Notes: generated by a model from the letters alone, not told the origin. A stretch of DNA of 64,000 nucleotides from Prorocentrum cordatum (GCA_963575745.1 CAUYUJ010015838.1:205001-269000), one strand, 5' to 3'. Shown: positions 41,736 to 53,947, counted from the stretch's first letter. Made by a program: numbers and translations.

Positions 41736-42990
41736 TGGCGCCGATCCGAAATATTGCCTTAATTTGCCACTGTGCATCTTGCCGCCATCGAGGCCAGCGC
41801 AAGATCGAGGATGGTCAGCGGGAGCCGCTCGAGGAGCGAGGGTGGAGGGGCGGCGGGGTCTGGGGGCAAGACTGGCGCCTCGCCCCGGTTTGGCCGCAGG
41901 GGCCCGGCACAATGTGAACCCAGCACCCCGACCACTGGGCTGGAATTGGGCTTCGGCTCCCGATTCGAAATATCAAACCCCAGACGGTATGTGAACCCGA
42001 AGATGAGCAGACCGCGCAGGATCCCTCCGACAAGCTTATCGGGCTTGCTCTCCGAGCCCTGCTGTGAGCTCGCTGGCTAAACCTTCGACGGCCCCACGAT
42101 CCTCGGTCGTCGACCGCCAGCGAGGACGACGGGGACGCCGAGCCAGCGAGGTCGAAGCCAGCGGCGCGCGCGCGCGCGGGCGGTGGCCTCCGCGGGCTCG
42201 GCGAGCTTCTCCTCAGGGGCCGCGCCGCTGAGACCCTGCTGTCAAACTGCATCCACACGGAACGATGTATCAGGAACGAGGCCCTCTGCTGTTGTTTTGC
42301 TGTCCTGCAGCGATATCGCCTGAAGGTTTGGCTCGCTTCGCGCGTGCACAGGAACCAAGCCTGTGCGCACAGAGAACCAGGGGGGGAGGAAGAGCGGATG
42401 AACTGGAGGGTGCCCTGGCAGGTGGAAGCGGCAAGCGGCGTTGCATTTAAACACCTGGCGGCCCAAAGCGGCCAGTGTTGAAATCCACCACCACCTGAGG
42501 TGGGACTGCGAAAAGCGGTGCTGTGTGGAGAGACCCTGCGGCCCAAACGGCCACAGGAACGAAGCGCCCGTTTTGGCCCTAGAACAATTGTTTGCAGAGC
42601 GTCCCACCCCCTGCGGGGTGAAGGGGCGATGCTACCCCGACCCAGGGATCGAGGAGCAAGGAGTCTGGGGTCCGGCAAGCCCCTGCTGGCGGCGTCCCCG
42701 TGCCAAGCGCACGGGCGAGCAGCGCAGAACAGGGAAACACGTGCTGCGAGCGCCGAGCGTGCTGGAGCCGGGACCCCTTGCCCCAGCAGGCGCCCGGGGG
42801 GGCGCAAAGCGACGACAGAGGAGCCGCCAGGGAAATAGGACTAGTTACGGGACAGCACGCCCCTTCCGAACCTGGACTGGTCATCGTTTCAGCGCCTTGG
42901 CTGTACAGGCTCAGGGCCTCTGCGGTGAAATTGTGTGACGAAGGCAGGGCGGAGACAACGTCGGGTGCGCGCGGGAATGCTGTCCAGATG
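41736..42990. other. No gene called; GC-rich with a long minus-strand open frame
   Basis: A minus-strand frame of 330 codons (42807-41815) is open but has no domain; other frames are also open. A neighbouring frame near 42050-41960 reads KPDKLVGGILRGLLIFGFTY, which looks protein-like but is unassigned. Confidence 0.35.
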
Positions 42991-43420
42991 GCCCAAGATG
43001 GAGTCCAAGGTGGTTTTTCGTAGCCTCCCATGGGACCCGACGAAGCCCCATTCATTCAACACAAGTTTTTTTTCAACGAATGCTGCCTTTCGTCTTTTCG
43101 CTTCCAGATTGGCTTCCGAGCTCTTGGTTTGGCTCGACGATCGTCCCAGAGAGCCCGAAGAGGGAGCCATAAGGGCGCTGGTCGGCCCAAAGAGCGCCCA
43201 ATAGCCCCCCAAGACCTCCCAAAATAAACCCCCATGAGTTCAAACTCCTTCAACAGCCACAAGTCGGTGTTCCAATCATGTGTGCCTTCTCGCCATTTTG
43301 TTTTGGATGGGCTTCTGAAGCCTCAGAATGGCTACACGATCGCTTACGAGGCGCCCATGAAGGCTCCGAGACGGCCCCCAAAGCGCCCCAGATCGCCTAA
43401 CAGGGCATGAAGAGGCGATT
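42991..43420. repeat. CCAAGA/GGCCC dispersed minisatellite family, second locus
   Basis: GCCCAAGATGG, AGAGAGCCCGAAGAGGGAGCC and GCCCCAAAGCGCCC words flank two linker copies (TTTCGTCTTTTCGCTTCCAG near 43088 and GCCTTCTCGCCATTTTGTTT near 43285), matching the 40.3-41.0 kb locus. Confidence 0.65.
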
Positions 43421-44479
43421 TGTCGGATTGCGACGGAGGGGGGGGGGTATCGAATTGAAGCCGCCCGTTCCGAATGCCTGCAAGACGGTGCCTCGACTAA
43501 TTCACGCGCGACCGAAGCCGTGCGCTGGGCCAACTTCCGAGAACCAAAGCCAGTCCCAGCCTGTGTACACACCCAACACATTCCCCACCCCTCCCCCGTT
43601 CCTTCAAAACCATACTTCTCCTGCGTCTTCCTCCTGGACTCCCCTGCGACTGACCATTCGGCAACGGGTAACAGCTACGTCCTATGATACCCACGACGAA
43701 CCACTCAGCAGCGGGTCACGTCATGTGCACGCAACAGCGTGACAGTCACGTGCAACTGTGACGTTGCAGGTCGAGAGACCGCCGAACATATGATCACGAA
43801 CATTATATTTAAGACATCTCAGCCAACCTTCAAATTTCTTCAAACTAGCCTGGGCCGATTTCTGTTGATAACGCTGGAGCGGCGAAAATGCTCGGTGGCG
43901 CTGTGGCGGACGCGGTGGCGTTGGCAGGCACCGAGGCAAACCACAAGCACCGCGATCCTTTTTTTCCTTCCTCGCCTTCCTGTCGGCGACCTCGAAGAGC
44001 GCGTGAAGCTTCGGCTGCGACTGGGCAACGAGCGTCCGGCACCCATTCAGGAGTGCACCTCCGCCGGCCCACGTCTGGGAGCCCTCGCCCGGCGTCGAAG
44101 ACTTGTCCGCCTCTGCGACCGAGCGTGTCGAGGAGGCCGTCCGGAGCACCAGGCGGCTGGATCCGCAGGCGGAGCACGAGGGGGCCACGCGCTGGATGCA
44201 CGTGCGGAGGGCCAGCGTGCCCGTCCGCAGGATGGCCGCGCGCCAGAAGGAGCACGAGGCCAGGTGTGCATCCGGCTCTCGCCCAGGTCGGCCGCTTCAA
44301 CAGGCATCCGCCTTCCAGGCACGAGCGCCGAGTCTTTCGAGGCCGCTAGTCCTCCACGAGGTCGGAAGGGACAGCCGCTCACGTCTGGAGCCGCATCTCC
44401 GAGGGGATGGGGAGGGGAGAGGTGCGGCAGGGGATCTGGGAGGGCGCGCCGCTGCATGACCCCAAGGCTGGGGGTGGGG
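43421..44479. other. No gene called
   Basis: Both strands hold long open frames. One minus-strand stretch, LLNGCRTLVAQSQPKLHALF (about 44080-44020), is protein-like but unassigned. Confidence 0.35.
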
Positions 44480-44735
44480 TTGGGACCCCCCCCCCTTCTT
44501 TCCCGGATCCGTCGTCGGGGAACCTCCCCCCCCCCCTTTCCCGATCCGTTGTCGGGGACCCCCCCCCCCTCCCTCCCTTTCCCGGTCCGTCGTCGAGGAA
44601 CCCCCTCCCCCCCTCCCCCCCTTTCAAAAGAGAGGGGGGGGTCCGAACCCCCCCCTTCCCTACCCCCCCTTCGCCGCCAAATTCGACCCCTCCCCCCCTT
44701 TCGCCACGGCGCCCCCGGTCTCCGGAACCCGACCC
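44480..44735. repeat. C-run repeat with GATCCGTCGTCGGGGA units
   Basis: Four units of about 50 bp combine a C-run with TTTCCCGGATCCGTCGTCGG and variants. A palindromic GGGGGGGTCCGAACCCCCCC lies at about 44634-44655, related to the TTCGAA hairpins at 36.9 and 46.4 kb. Confidence 0.85.
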
Positions 44736-44744
44736 CTACCACCC

Positions 44745-44812
44745 CTAACACTAATCCTCACCCTTGCTTTAACCCCTAACCCTAACCCCAAGCCCAAACC
44801 CTACCCCCAAAC
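44745..44812. repeat. Short interstitial telomere-like tract
   Basis: CCCCTAACACTAATCC and AACCCCTAACCCTAACCCC occur in tandem. Dinoflagellate telomeres are reported as the plant-type heptamer TTTAGGG; this is a degenerate relative. Confidence 0.55.
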
Positions 44813-44814
44813 AG

Positions 44815-46318
44815 TACTCACTACTCATTACGCACTACTCACGACCCACAATTCACTACTCGCTACCCACTACTCACTTCTCTCTACTCACAACTCACTA
44901 CTCACGACTCACTACTCACTACCCACGACTCACTACCCACGACGCACTACTCACTACTCCCTACTCCCTACCCACTACTCACTACTCACTACAAACTACT
45001 CACGATTCACTACCAACAACTCAATACTCACTACCCACTAAACACTACCCACTACTCGCTAATCACACATCACTACTCACTACCCACTAACCACTATCCG
45101 CTACTCACTACTCACATTTCACTACTCACTACTCACTGCCCACAAGTCATCACTCACTATCCACTACTCGCTACTCGCTACTCCCTACTCCCTACACATT
45201 TCTCACTATTCACTTCTCACTACTCGCTACTCCCTACGCCCTACTCGCTACCCAATACGCACTATTCACAACCCACTACTCACTACTCACTACGCTCCCA
45301 CTACTCACTACTCAGTACTTCCTACTCCCTATTCACTACTCCCAACTCACTACTCAGTACTCAATACTCATTACTCCTTCAACACTACGCACTTCCCAGT
45401 ACTCACTACTCACTAAGCGCTACTCACTATCCACTAACCACTGTCCACTGCTTACTACTGAGAACTCACACTTCACTACTCAGTACTCACTGCCCAGAAC
45501 TCACTACTCACTATCCGCTACTCGCTATCCAACAGGACATATTCACTACCTCCTAAGCACTACTCGCTACTCACTGCGCCCTACTTCCCCACTAGTCACT
45601 AGTCGCAAGTCGCTACTCATTACTCATTACTCACGACACACTACTCGCAAATTTCTACTCGCTGCTCCCTACGCACTACCGGCTACTCAATACCCACTTC
45701 TCGCTTCTCACTACTCACTACTCACTACTCCCTATTCACTACTCACAACTCACGATTCACTACTCACTACTCACTACTCGCTACTCCCTACTCGCTACGC
45801 ACTACTCCCTACTCACTACTCACTACTGACTCCTCACTATTTCGTCCTCACTAATCACGACTCACTACGCCCTACTCGCTACTCACTACTCGCCACCCCC
45901 TAGTCGCTACTCCCTACTCGCTATTTGCTACTCGCACTCACTACTCACTACTCACTACTCACTACTCTCTATTCACTGCGCACTACTCACTACTCACTAC
46001 TCACTCCTCGCTACTGTCTACTTCCTCATCCCTACTCCCTGCTTGCTACTCACTATGCAGTACTCACTAAACACTACTCACTCCTCAGTCACTCCTCACT
46101 GCTCACTACTCACAATTCCTTACTCACTACTTCCGGTCCACTACTCACTACCCACTACCCACTACTCACTACTCACTAACCTCTACGCGCTACTCACTAC
46201 TACCACTGCTCATTACCCACTACTCACTACTCACCACCCACGACTCACTGCGCACTACTCACTATCAAATACCCACTACTCACCAATCGCTACTCTACTC
46301 TCTACTCACTACCCGAGA
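44815..46318. repeat. 1.5-kb (CTCACTA)n heptamer array
   Basis: CACTACT/CTCACTA heptamers, with drifting variants CCCACTA, CTCGCTA and TCCCTA, fill about 1.5 kb directly after the telomere-like tract. No stop-free frame here is real. Confidence 0.93.
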
Positions 46319-46329
46319 GGCCACTTCCC

Positions 46330-46520
46330 CAGCCCCCTGTTCGGCGCAAAGGGGGGGAGGGGAGGGGGGGGGTTCGAACCCCCCCTCCCTTTCCAGCGCC
46401 AAGAGGGGGAGGGGGGGGGGCTGCGGAACCACCCCCCCAGGGGGGGGGGGTTCGGACCCCCCCCTCCCCCTTTAAGGGGGGAAGGGGGGGGGGGTTCTGC
46501 GAGCCCCCCCCCCTTTAGTG
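46330..46520. repeat. G-run/TTCGAA/C-run palindromes, second cluster
   Basis: A near-perfect palindrome of G-run, TTCGAA and C-run is centred at about 46375, and a G-run/TTCGGA/C-run at about 46455. CCCCTTTAAGGGGG lies near 46470. Confidence 0.88.
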
Positions 46521-47368
46521 TATTCAGGGCCATCCACTGGTGGCGCGCTTTCGGGATCTGGGCGCCCGACCTGGGTGTGGAAAAGATGGGCACGATGCCC
46601 AGCAAACGTTGTCCAAAACCAGCAGCGGCCGCGGCTGGGCAGGTGGCCTTCTGTCTCAAGAGGACAATGTCCGCGGCGACACAGACAGCGAGTCCGGCTC
46701 AGAATGAACAGGAAATGCCGTCGGTCTTTGTACCCATTCTTTCCGTACCCAAGAGCAGTGCGACCCGAGAGCTGAGGAGAAGCTGCCCCAAGGACTGGGC
46801 ACCGAGGCCTCGAACGACCGCTCGAACATGAACGGTGTTCACATGGGCCGCTCCAGAAGCCCTGAGGCCCCCCTAAAAAATGCATCTCTTCGGGGACATG
46901 GAAAATTCGTTTCTTCTGGAGCCCTCCGCCTAGGAGGAGACGTCCACCCCTCAAAGGCGAGGCCCTTTCTGGAGCGCCCCACGTGGCGTCGAGGAAGCCC
47001 CCGGGAACGGGAGACCAAGACGGCAGAAGAACCCATGCCTTCGGAGACTCGCGGACGGCTCCTCCGCCGGGTCCGTCCTCTCTCAGCACCCCTTCTTCGG
47101 CGCCGAAGGCGCGGGCAGAGGGGCGTGCGCGGGGATGGTGCCGCCGGCGGCGGAGGAACCGCCCGTCGATCGGGCGTTGGCAGGACTGGGTTTAGTGGAC
47201 CTGGTTTAGTGATGTGTGCTGGGGGACGCCCCCCCAGCCCGTTCCACTGACCAGAGTTGCCGTCACCCTAAAATTATCCCGGCAAAGCAACCTAACAGCG
47301 ATGTGTATAAGCATATCTGGAAGTATTCCCCTTAAGATTCAGGTGAGAATCCAATTGTAGAATTCTGC
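46521..47368. other. No gene seen; dispersed repeat copy at 46591-46755
   Basis: 46591-46755 resembles 27808-27965 (GATGCCCA, GGCAGG, CGTCCGCGGCGACAC.GACAGC, CATT.T). Other open frames are GC-driven. Confidence 0.5.
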
Positions 47369-47690
47369 TGTTCTCGCAGTCGCAGTCGCAGTCGCAGTCG
47401 CAATGACAGTCGCAGTGGCAACGGCCTTAGGATCCAATGGAATCCTAAGGATTCCGAGGGATTCCTTAGGCATCCTTAGGCATCCTTAGGAAACCTTAGC
47501 AATCCTTAGGAATCCTGATTCCTAGGGATTCCTGGGGATTCCGAAGGATTCCTGAGGAATCCTAAGGATTCCGATGGATTCCTGAGGATGCTAAACTATG
47601 CCTACGGATTCCTAAGAATGCCTACGGATTCCTAAGGATTCCTAGGGATTCCTAAGGATTCCTATGGATTCCTACTGATGCCTCAGCCTG
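47369..47690. repeat. (GCAGTC)n then AGGATTCCTA repeat
   Basis: CGCAGT hexamers at about 47370-47425 are followed by 10-bp ATTCCTAAGG repeats to about 47680. CCTTAGG and CCTAAGG palindromic words appear in both orientations. Confidence 0.9.
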
Positions 47691-48312
47691 CCTCAGTTTC
47701 AGCCTCAGTTTCAGCCTGCCTCGGCTTGCCTCAGCCTCAGCCTCAGCCTGCCTCGGCCTCGGCCTCAGCCTGTCTCAGCCTCAGCCTCAGCCTGCCTCGG
47801 CCTCAGCCTGCGTCAGCCTCAGCCTCAGCCTGCCTCAGCCTCAGCCTCAGCCTCAGCCTCAGCCTCAGCCTCAGCCTCAGCCTCAGCCTGCCTCGGCCTC
47901 AGCCTGCCTCGGCCTCAGCCTGCCTCAGCCTCCCCTCCTCCCCCCCCCTCCCCCCCCGCCCCTTCAGCCTCACCTTGTCTGAGCTTCGGCCTGCCTCGGC
48001 CTCATCCTCAGCCTCAGCCTCAGTCTCAGCCTCAGCCTGTCTCGGCCTGAGCCTGCCTCGGCCTCAGCCTCAGCCTCAGCCTCAGCCTGCCTCAGCCTCA
48101 GCCTCAGCCTGTCTCAGCCTCAGCCTGCCTCAGCATCAGCCTCAGCCTCGGCCTCAGCCTGCCTCGTCTTGCTTCGGCCTCAGCCTCAGCCTGCCTCGGC
48201 CTCGGCCTCAGCCTCAGGCCTCAGCCTCAGCCTCAGCTTGCCTCGGCGTGCTTCAGCCTCAGCCTCAGCCTGCCTCGGCCTCAGCCTGCCTCAGCCTCAG
48301 CCTGCCTCAGCT
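47691..48312. repeat. (CAGCCT)n hexamer array
   Basis: CCTCAGCCTCAGCCTGCCTCGG repeats for about 620 bp. The plus-strand PQPQPASASA frame is an artefact. Confidence 0.95.
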
Positions 48313-48750
48313 CGGGCATTCAAAATATGGCACAGGACTGGTGTTCTGGGAACACGAAGATCACGAAGTGGCCCACAGTTGGCTCCGGGCAATCAACATA
48401 TTGTACAGGAACGGTGTTCTGGGAACACGAAGAACACGAAGTGGCCTACAGTTGGCTCCGGGCATTCAAAATGTGGCCTGGGAATAATGTTCTGGGAAAA
48501 CGAATAACACGAAGTGGCCTACAGTTGGCTCCGGGCATTCAAAATGTGGCCTGGGAATAATGTTCTGGGAAAGCGAAGAACACGAAGAAGCCTACAGTTG
48601 GCTCCAGGCATGCAACATGTGGCCTGGGAATGGTGTTCTGGGAGCACGAAGAACACGAAGTGGCCTACATGTGGCTCCGGGCATTCAAAATGTGGCCTGG
48701 GAATGGTGTTCTGTTGGCTCCGGGCAGTCAAAATGCGGCCTGGGATAAGC
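48306..48750. repeat. 73-bp minisatellite, about six copies
   Basis: GGCTCCGGGCA recurs at 48381, 48454, 48527, 48600 and 48673 (exactly 73 bp apart), then at 48716 after a 30-bp deletion. Each unit includes TGTTCTGGGAA, ACGAAGAACACGAAGTGGCC and ACAGTTGGCTCC. Since 73 is not divisible by 3 it is not a protein repeat. Confidence 0.95.
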
Positions 48751-49129
48751 TTTTGGGGACTCCCCGGTTTCCCCCGGCATCCCCCGGATCCTGCCCAGAC
48801 CCCCCCGGGGAATCAGGATGCACTCTTTTGACCCCACTAGAAACCTATCAGTCTTCGCTGTTAGGTAAAAACACCAGCTACGGCAGACCTGGTTTGGTGA
48901 CTCTGGTCAACTGAGGGGCTCCGGGGCCCTACTACTAATCGAGTCCCCTTACATGGGGTCCTGGCTATACCCGAGTGGAGACCAGGGGCCTCGTGAAGCC
49001 TTGTGTCTGCGCGATCTTGCGGCGTCCAATTCGGAGGGGCCAGGGGCGAGGGACCCCGAGATCCGACGTCGAGACAGCTAGCCAGTCTGACAGCCTGGCC
49101 CTGTGCAGCTCCGGGGCACGCAGGGGAAG
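48751..49129. other. No gene seen
   Basis: Unique linker between two minisatellites. Confidence 0.4.
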
Positions 49130-50720
49130 GCCATCTCATCATGGGCATGCCGCGGGCGCGATCTGTGTGAGGGCCGTGGCGATATGGGCTGAGCGCCCGC
49201 GTGCGAAGACGCAATCAGGGGGCCGTGGGCCGTGGGTGGAGCTTCCGTTGTGGCACGATCCGCAAGAGGGGTGCGCCAAAATTGGCGGGGGGCCGGCATG
49301 GCGACGCGCCCGCTGGGACCGAGCGCGGGGTGTGCCGAAATGAGCGGGGGGCGGCATGCAGGCGCGCCCACTGGGCCCGTTTGTGGGGCTCCGCGTGGGG
49401 CGCGATCCGCGAAGAGGGCGCGCCAAATTGGGCGCGGGGTCAGCATGCAGACGCGTGCACTGGAAACAGACGGAGAAGAACTTTTGCTTAGCGTGTCGCG
49501 GCGGCGCGAGATGTGTGCCGAAGTGGGCCAGGGGACATGCGGAAGCGCCCACTCGGGCCACAAGTGAATCTCCATGAACGCGATCCGTGCGAGGGCTGTG
49601 CCAGAATGAACGGGGGATGACATGCGGGCGCGCCTACTGGGGCCTTGGATGAAAGTCCCTGTGAAGCACGATCCGTGCGAGGGGTGTTCCGACATGGGCA
49701 AGGGGGCTGTATGCGAACACTTTCCTTCGGGGCGTAATGGGAGCTCCATGTGAGACCCGATCCGTGTGAAGGGTGTGCCAACATGGTCGGGGGGCGGCAT
49801 GCAGGCGCGCCAACTGGGGCCACAAGTGAAACTCAAGAGGAGCGCGATCCGTGTGAGATGTGTGCCGAAATTTGTGAGGATGGCTTGCGAGCGCGACCAC
49901 TGTGGCCTGGGATGAAGATCCCTGTGAGGCACAGTCCGTGTGTGAGCGGTGTGCCGAAGTGGGCCGCCCAAAGGGCCATACGTGGAACTCCATCAGGAAC
50001 GCGATCCGTGCAAGAGCTGCGCCGAAATTGGCGCAGGGTTGCATGCGAGCGCGACCACTGGGGCCTTGGATGGAGATCCCAAAGAGGCACTGCCCGTGTG
50101 AGGGGTATTGCGACATGGGCAGGGGGGTGGCATGCGAACACTTTCTGTGGGGACGCAAATGGAATTCAACCTGAGTTCCGATCCTTGTGGGGTGTGCCGG
50201 TGAGGGGGTGGCACGCGAACGCTTTCCTTCGGGCCATAAGTCGAGCTCCATGTGAGGCCCGATCCGTGCGAGGGGTGTGCCGAAATTGGCGGGGGGCAAC
50301 ATGCGGGTGCGCCTACTAGGGCCACAAGTGCGAGGGCTGCGCCAGAATCCACGGGGATGGCATGCGGACGCGCCCACTGGGGCCATGGATGCGAATCTCT
50401 GTGAAGCACGATCCGTGTCAGGGGTGTACTGGCATGGTCGCGGGGGCGGCATGCGAACACTTTCTATGGCGGCGTATGTGGAGATCCATGTTGGGCGCGC
50501 TCCGTGTGGGGTGTGCGCCGACATGGTCGGAGGACGGCATGCGGGAGCGACCTGTGGTGCCACAGGTGGAACTCCATGAGGAACGCGATCCGTGGAAGGG
50601 TGCCGAAACGGGCGGGGGGGCTGCATGCGAACCCGTTTTCTCTCAGGCCGTCATGGCACGGCTTCTGCCCTGGCCTGGCCGTAGGTGGAGCTATGGTGGG
50701 ACACGGTCTGCGCGATGGCT
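49130..50720. repeat. ~87-bp minisatellite, about 17 diverged copies
   Basis: GCGATCCGTGTGAGG, GTGTGCCGAAATTGG, GGGGGGCGGCATGCG and GCCCACTGGGGCC recur in this order. GATCCGT occurs at about 49580, 49669, 49757, 49844, 50000, 50259, 50408 and 50585, mostly 60-96 bp apart. Because the unit is near 29 codons, long frames appear on both strands. Confidence 0.9.
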
Positions 50721-51519
50721 GTGCCAAGTTGGCGAGGGCATGGAACGGAGGAGGATGGGGAGGTGATGGAGATGGTGAGGCGAAGGAGAAGGATGAGACG
50801 CGCGGAGCTACAAACTGGACGCGGGGGCACAAAACCACGGAGGGTCGGGAGTTAGCTTGGCGAAGGGCCCAACCCTACAAAGTTGTGCGTAGCGCAGGGT
50901 GTGGCCCTCTCTCATCGTGTGTCCGCCTCGGGCCAGTGCACGCGGGGGACGCGCTCCGAGGGCCGCCCTGCCCCAGATCGGGGCACATCGGGGCGGCGGG
51001 CGGCGGCGGCGACAGCCTCGCGGAGACGCCCAGCTTCGCCTTCTTCGTCTTCATGGCCAGCGAGACCCCTGAGGACGAGGGACTTCTTCGCGGCCGCGGG
51101 CGGCCGCGTGCAGCGGCAGAGGCCCCCCACGGCGGCCCGTGAGGCCCCAGGAGGTCCCGAGAAGCACACGAGGGACCCCAGGAGAGACCTCAGGAGGCCC
51201 CAAGAGAGGCCCCCGACAGCAAGCACCTTCTGAGATCGACAGGTGATGCAACGCCGGTTTGCTTCCGAAGCTTTGTGGTCCAAAACGGCAAGGTGACCTC
51301 AGGCGTGCCTGAGATGAACTCAAAAAGCTCAGGAGTGACCTACGAAAGGGCTTCCGACGGGTCGAAGAGTGCCCAAGAGTGTCCAAACGGAGCCCCGCCC
51401 CCAACAAATCCGCAGAGTCATTGCAAAACCTTCCGCTCCTTATCTCCGTCTCGCCTCCGTCTCCTCCTCGGCTTGTCTCCATGCGCCAGATCCTTCTCGT
51501 CATCCTCTCATTGCTACAT
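50721..51519. other. No gene called; GC-rich
   Basis: Includes a short run of the CCCAGGAGG/CCCCAAGAGAGG family at 51150-51215. No domain found. Confidence 0.4.
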
Positions 51520-52206
51520 TTTCTTGTGCTCCTTCTCCTCCTCCTCCTCCTCCTCCTCCTCCTCGTCCTCCTCACTCTCAATCTCACCTGTCTCCTCCTG
51601 CTCCTCCTCCTCCTGCTCCTCATCCTCATCCTCCTCCTCCTCCTCACCCCTTTTTCTCCCCCCACCCACGCAATCTACTTCAATATACGCTCCATCAGCG
51701 TCCCGAAGGGGTTGACCAAATCTCAAAACAAGAATCGAGGGATCGGCGGATGCCATTTGCTGGCACCTGCCGAAGAGCCGAGGGAGGTGGGCGGAGGGAA
51801 GCGATCGGGCAAAGATGAACAAAACATCGTCTCCTGAAGCGTTGGTGGCGCCAGACTTCCGCGTCGAGGGCGACTGCCCGCTCCGCACCGCCGCGCGCAG
51901 CCTCTTCGCCCGCCGCGCGCGGGAAGAGTTTGGCACCGAGGCCCAGGCCACGAGCAGCGGGACGCAGAGGTACTCATAGCATGACAGCAGGATGAGGACA
52001 GCTTCGGATGCGGATGCACATCGGCAGGTCTGGAGGACAGATAAGGCGCCGACGTGGTCCCAGGGCCTTCCAGAACCGGGAGCGTTCTGCAACGCTGTGG
52101 CGCGATAGTTAGCCTGAGCCTCGACCTGCCTGAACCGACCCACACGTGACCTCTGGCGACTGAAACAACTCGCCCGCCATCTTCGGCCTCCAGAGGCCGA
52201 TTCCAA
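51514..52206 (-). CDS. Unassigned 230-codon open frame with acidic tail
   Basis: The frame starts MESASGGRRWRASCF, has a hydrophobic segment AVLILLSCYEYLCVPLLVAW near residues 88-107, then a basic stretch, and ends in a Glu/Asp tail made by the microsatellite at 51520-51650. Residue use in the middle looks less repeat-driven than in neighbours. No domain is recognised, the tail is a repeat artefact, and there is no splice or homology support. It may be chance. Confidence 0.18.
   Translation of the reverse strand: MESASGGRRWRASCFSRQRSRVGRFRQVEAQANYRATALQNAPGSGRPWDHVGALSVLQTCRCASASEAVLILLSCYEYLCVPLLVAWASVPNSSRARRAKRLRAAVRSGQSPSTRKSGATNASGDDVLFIFARSLPSAHLPRLFGRCQQMASADPSILVLRFGQPLRDADGAYIEVDCVGGGRKRGEEEEEDEDEEQEEEEQEETGEIESEEDEEEEEEEEEEKEHKKM
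51520..51650. repeat. (CTC)n microsatellite
   Basis: CTCCTC repeats with short interruptions on the plus strand. Confidence 0.92.
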
Positions 52207-53947
52207 GTCCCAGGACCATCACGAAACAACTCAGTACGGGGATGGAAGGGACACGAGGACGAGGACGACAAGGATCGGTGGAGGCGGAGGAGTAAGAAGA
52301 AACGGCACATAATATTCTAGAAGATGAGGTACAAGAGGATGAGGCGGAGCGGCATGGAGAGTAAGAGAAAGAGTCTGGGGAGGAAGCTGAGGCCCCGAAG
52401 GATGGAGGAGGAAGAGGAGGGGTGATATGAGGAGGTACAGGAGGATGATGTGTAAGAGTGTGGGGGGGATGGGAAGAGAGAAGACGAGTACGAGAAGTGG
52501 GGGGAGGGCAGAAAGACGAGGAGAGGAGAAGGAGGAAGGCTGGGCGGGGGGTAGGAGGGCGAGAAGGAGGATGACGAGGAGGAGAACGACGATGAAGACG
52601 ACGACGACGAATGAGGGTACCAATGCGCATGATGAAGGAGCAGTGCTTCGAATCACCCTGGCTCTAAAAGCGCTGTCTGCAGATATTGGCCCTGGCTGTG
52701 CTCTTTGGTATGTGCAGCAAGCTCCGGCCTTGACGACATGGGCCCCCGCCTCTGACACCCCGTGCTCCATGAAAATCAGGTGTGCCATTCGCTCGGCCGC
52801 GGTCTGGCAGGCAGACTCACGCTTCAATGAGTACCGAACGTGACCCGTTGCCAGACTAAGGCTGGACACGCGGCTGGCAGTGCGGCCGGACAGCTGAAAT
52901 GTGACCGACGCTCGGACGGGAGCTTCATTTCGAGAGTCTTCACGCCCCAAGCGCCCGCCAAAGCTGCACGTCACCGCTGTTCCCGAGGCCTGGATGCCAC
53001 TGGCGCCCACCTGCAGCAGCCCTGGCGTCAGGTAAAAGGGGGGGCGTGTAAAGGCTGCCGACCTTATCTTTCGCTCAGGTGTCGGGTCGAGCCGTGGGTT
53101 GTGTTGATTTCGCGTCGTGGACTGCTTCCTTTGGGTCCCGCGGCCCGGAACGGGCCTCAAGAGGGTGCTCAAGAGGCCGCGCCAGGGCGCACAACAACGC
53201 CATGCGAGCATCGGGCCGCATCGGATTGTCGGAATATCTCAATCGAATCGCATCGGGCTGGCAGAATCGGCATCGACCCGGATCGATTGGATCAAAATGG
53301 ACCCTGACCATGGCTTTCGGGCCATAATTCTTGCCTGCTGCGGCCGTTCGGGACGATCTGGGCAGCCTTGGAACACTCTCGGCGAGGCGCAGCTGCCAGA
53401 ACGCACCTCGAGATGGGAAAACCTCTCACCTCCAACGAGCATGTCCAAAGACGTCCGAAACCGACGAAAACCTCTTCGGGCCATAATCGATTTCAAACCT
53501 CGGAGCTGGGCGGAGCTGGTCCCCGGATCCCTCCGGGGAAATCGAACCAATTTCCCGAGCTGCGTCCAGACGTGACGACGAGGGCCTCCCCCCCCCGAAG
53601 TTCGGGCCTCCGAAGGCCGCCTACCGTCGTCTCGATTCGCCCGACTCTGGAAACGAATTGCAACATCATGGGGAAACCATGAGGTCAGAGTGAGGGGGTC
53701 AAACGGTCGTTCACTGTCCCTGTGCGCGTGGCTGACGTGGGGGTCCGCGGTGCGGAGTGCGAATTGTTGATGCGTTGTTGTTTTGTGGCTGATGTTGAAC
53801 CCCATGTCTGAAAAAGATGACTGTTGATCCCCCCTCCGCAGTGCCCATCGTAATTTTTCAATTGAAAAAAAAACACATCCCAGGGCTCGCACCGTGCTTT
53901 TTGTACACAGGAAAAACTTATGCCTCAGACTGGGTCACTGGCCCCCT
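52207..53947. other. No gene called; GGA-rich at 52260-52620
   Basis: An imperfect AGGAGG/GAAGA tract lies at 52260-52620. The rest is unique-looking with no domain. Confidence 0.4.

Noticed and set aside
47678-48487. PQPASASA repeat protein
   Set aside because: Produced by the (CAGCCT)n hexamer; the frame then runs into the 73-bp minisatellite, whose length is not divisible by 3.
49078-50626. Two ~300-residue minus-strand proteins with HPSHGS repeats
   Set aside because: They reflect the near-87-bp minisatellite; unit length varies and frames change, so no single repeat protein is maintained.
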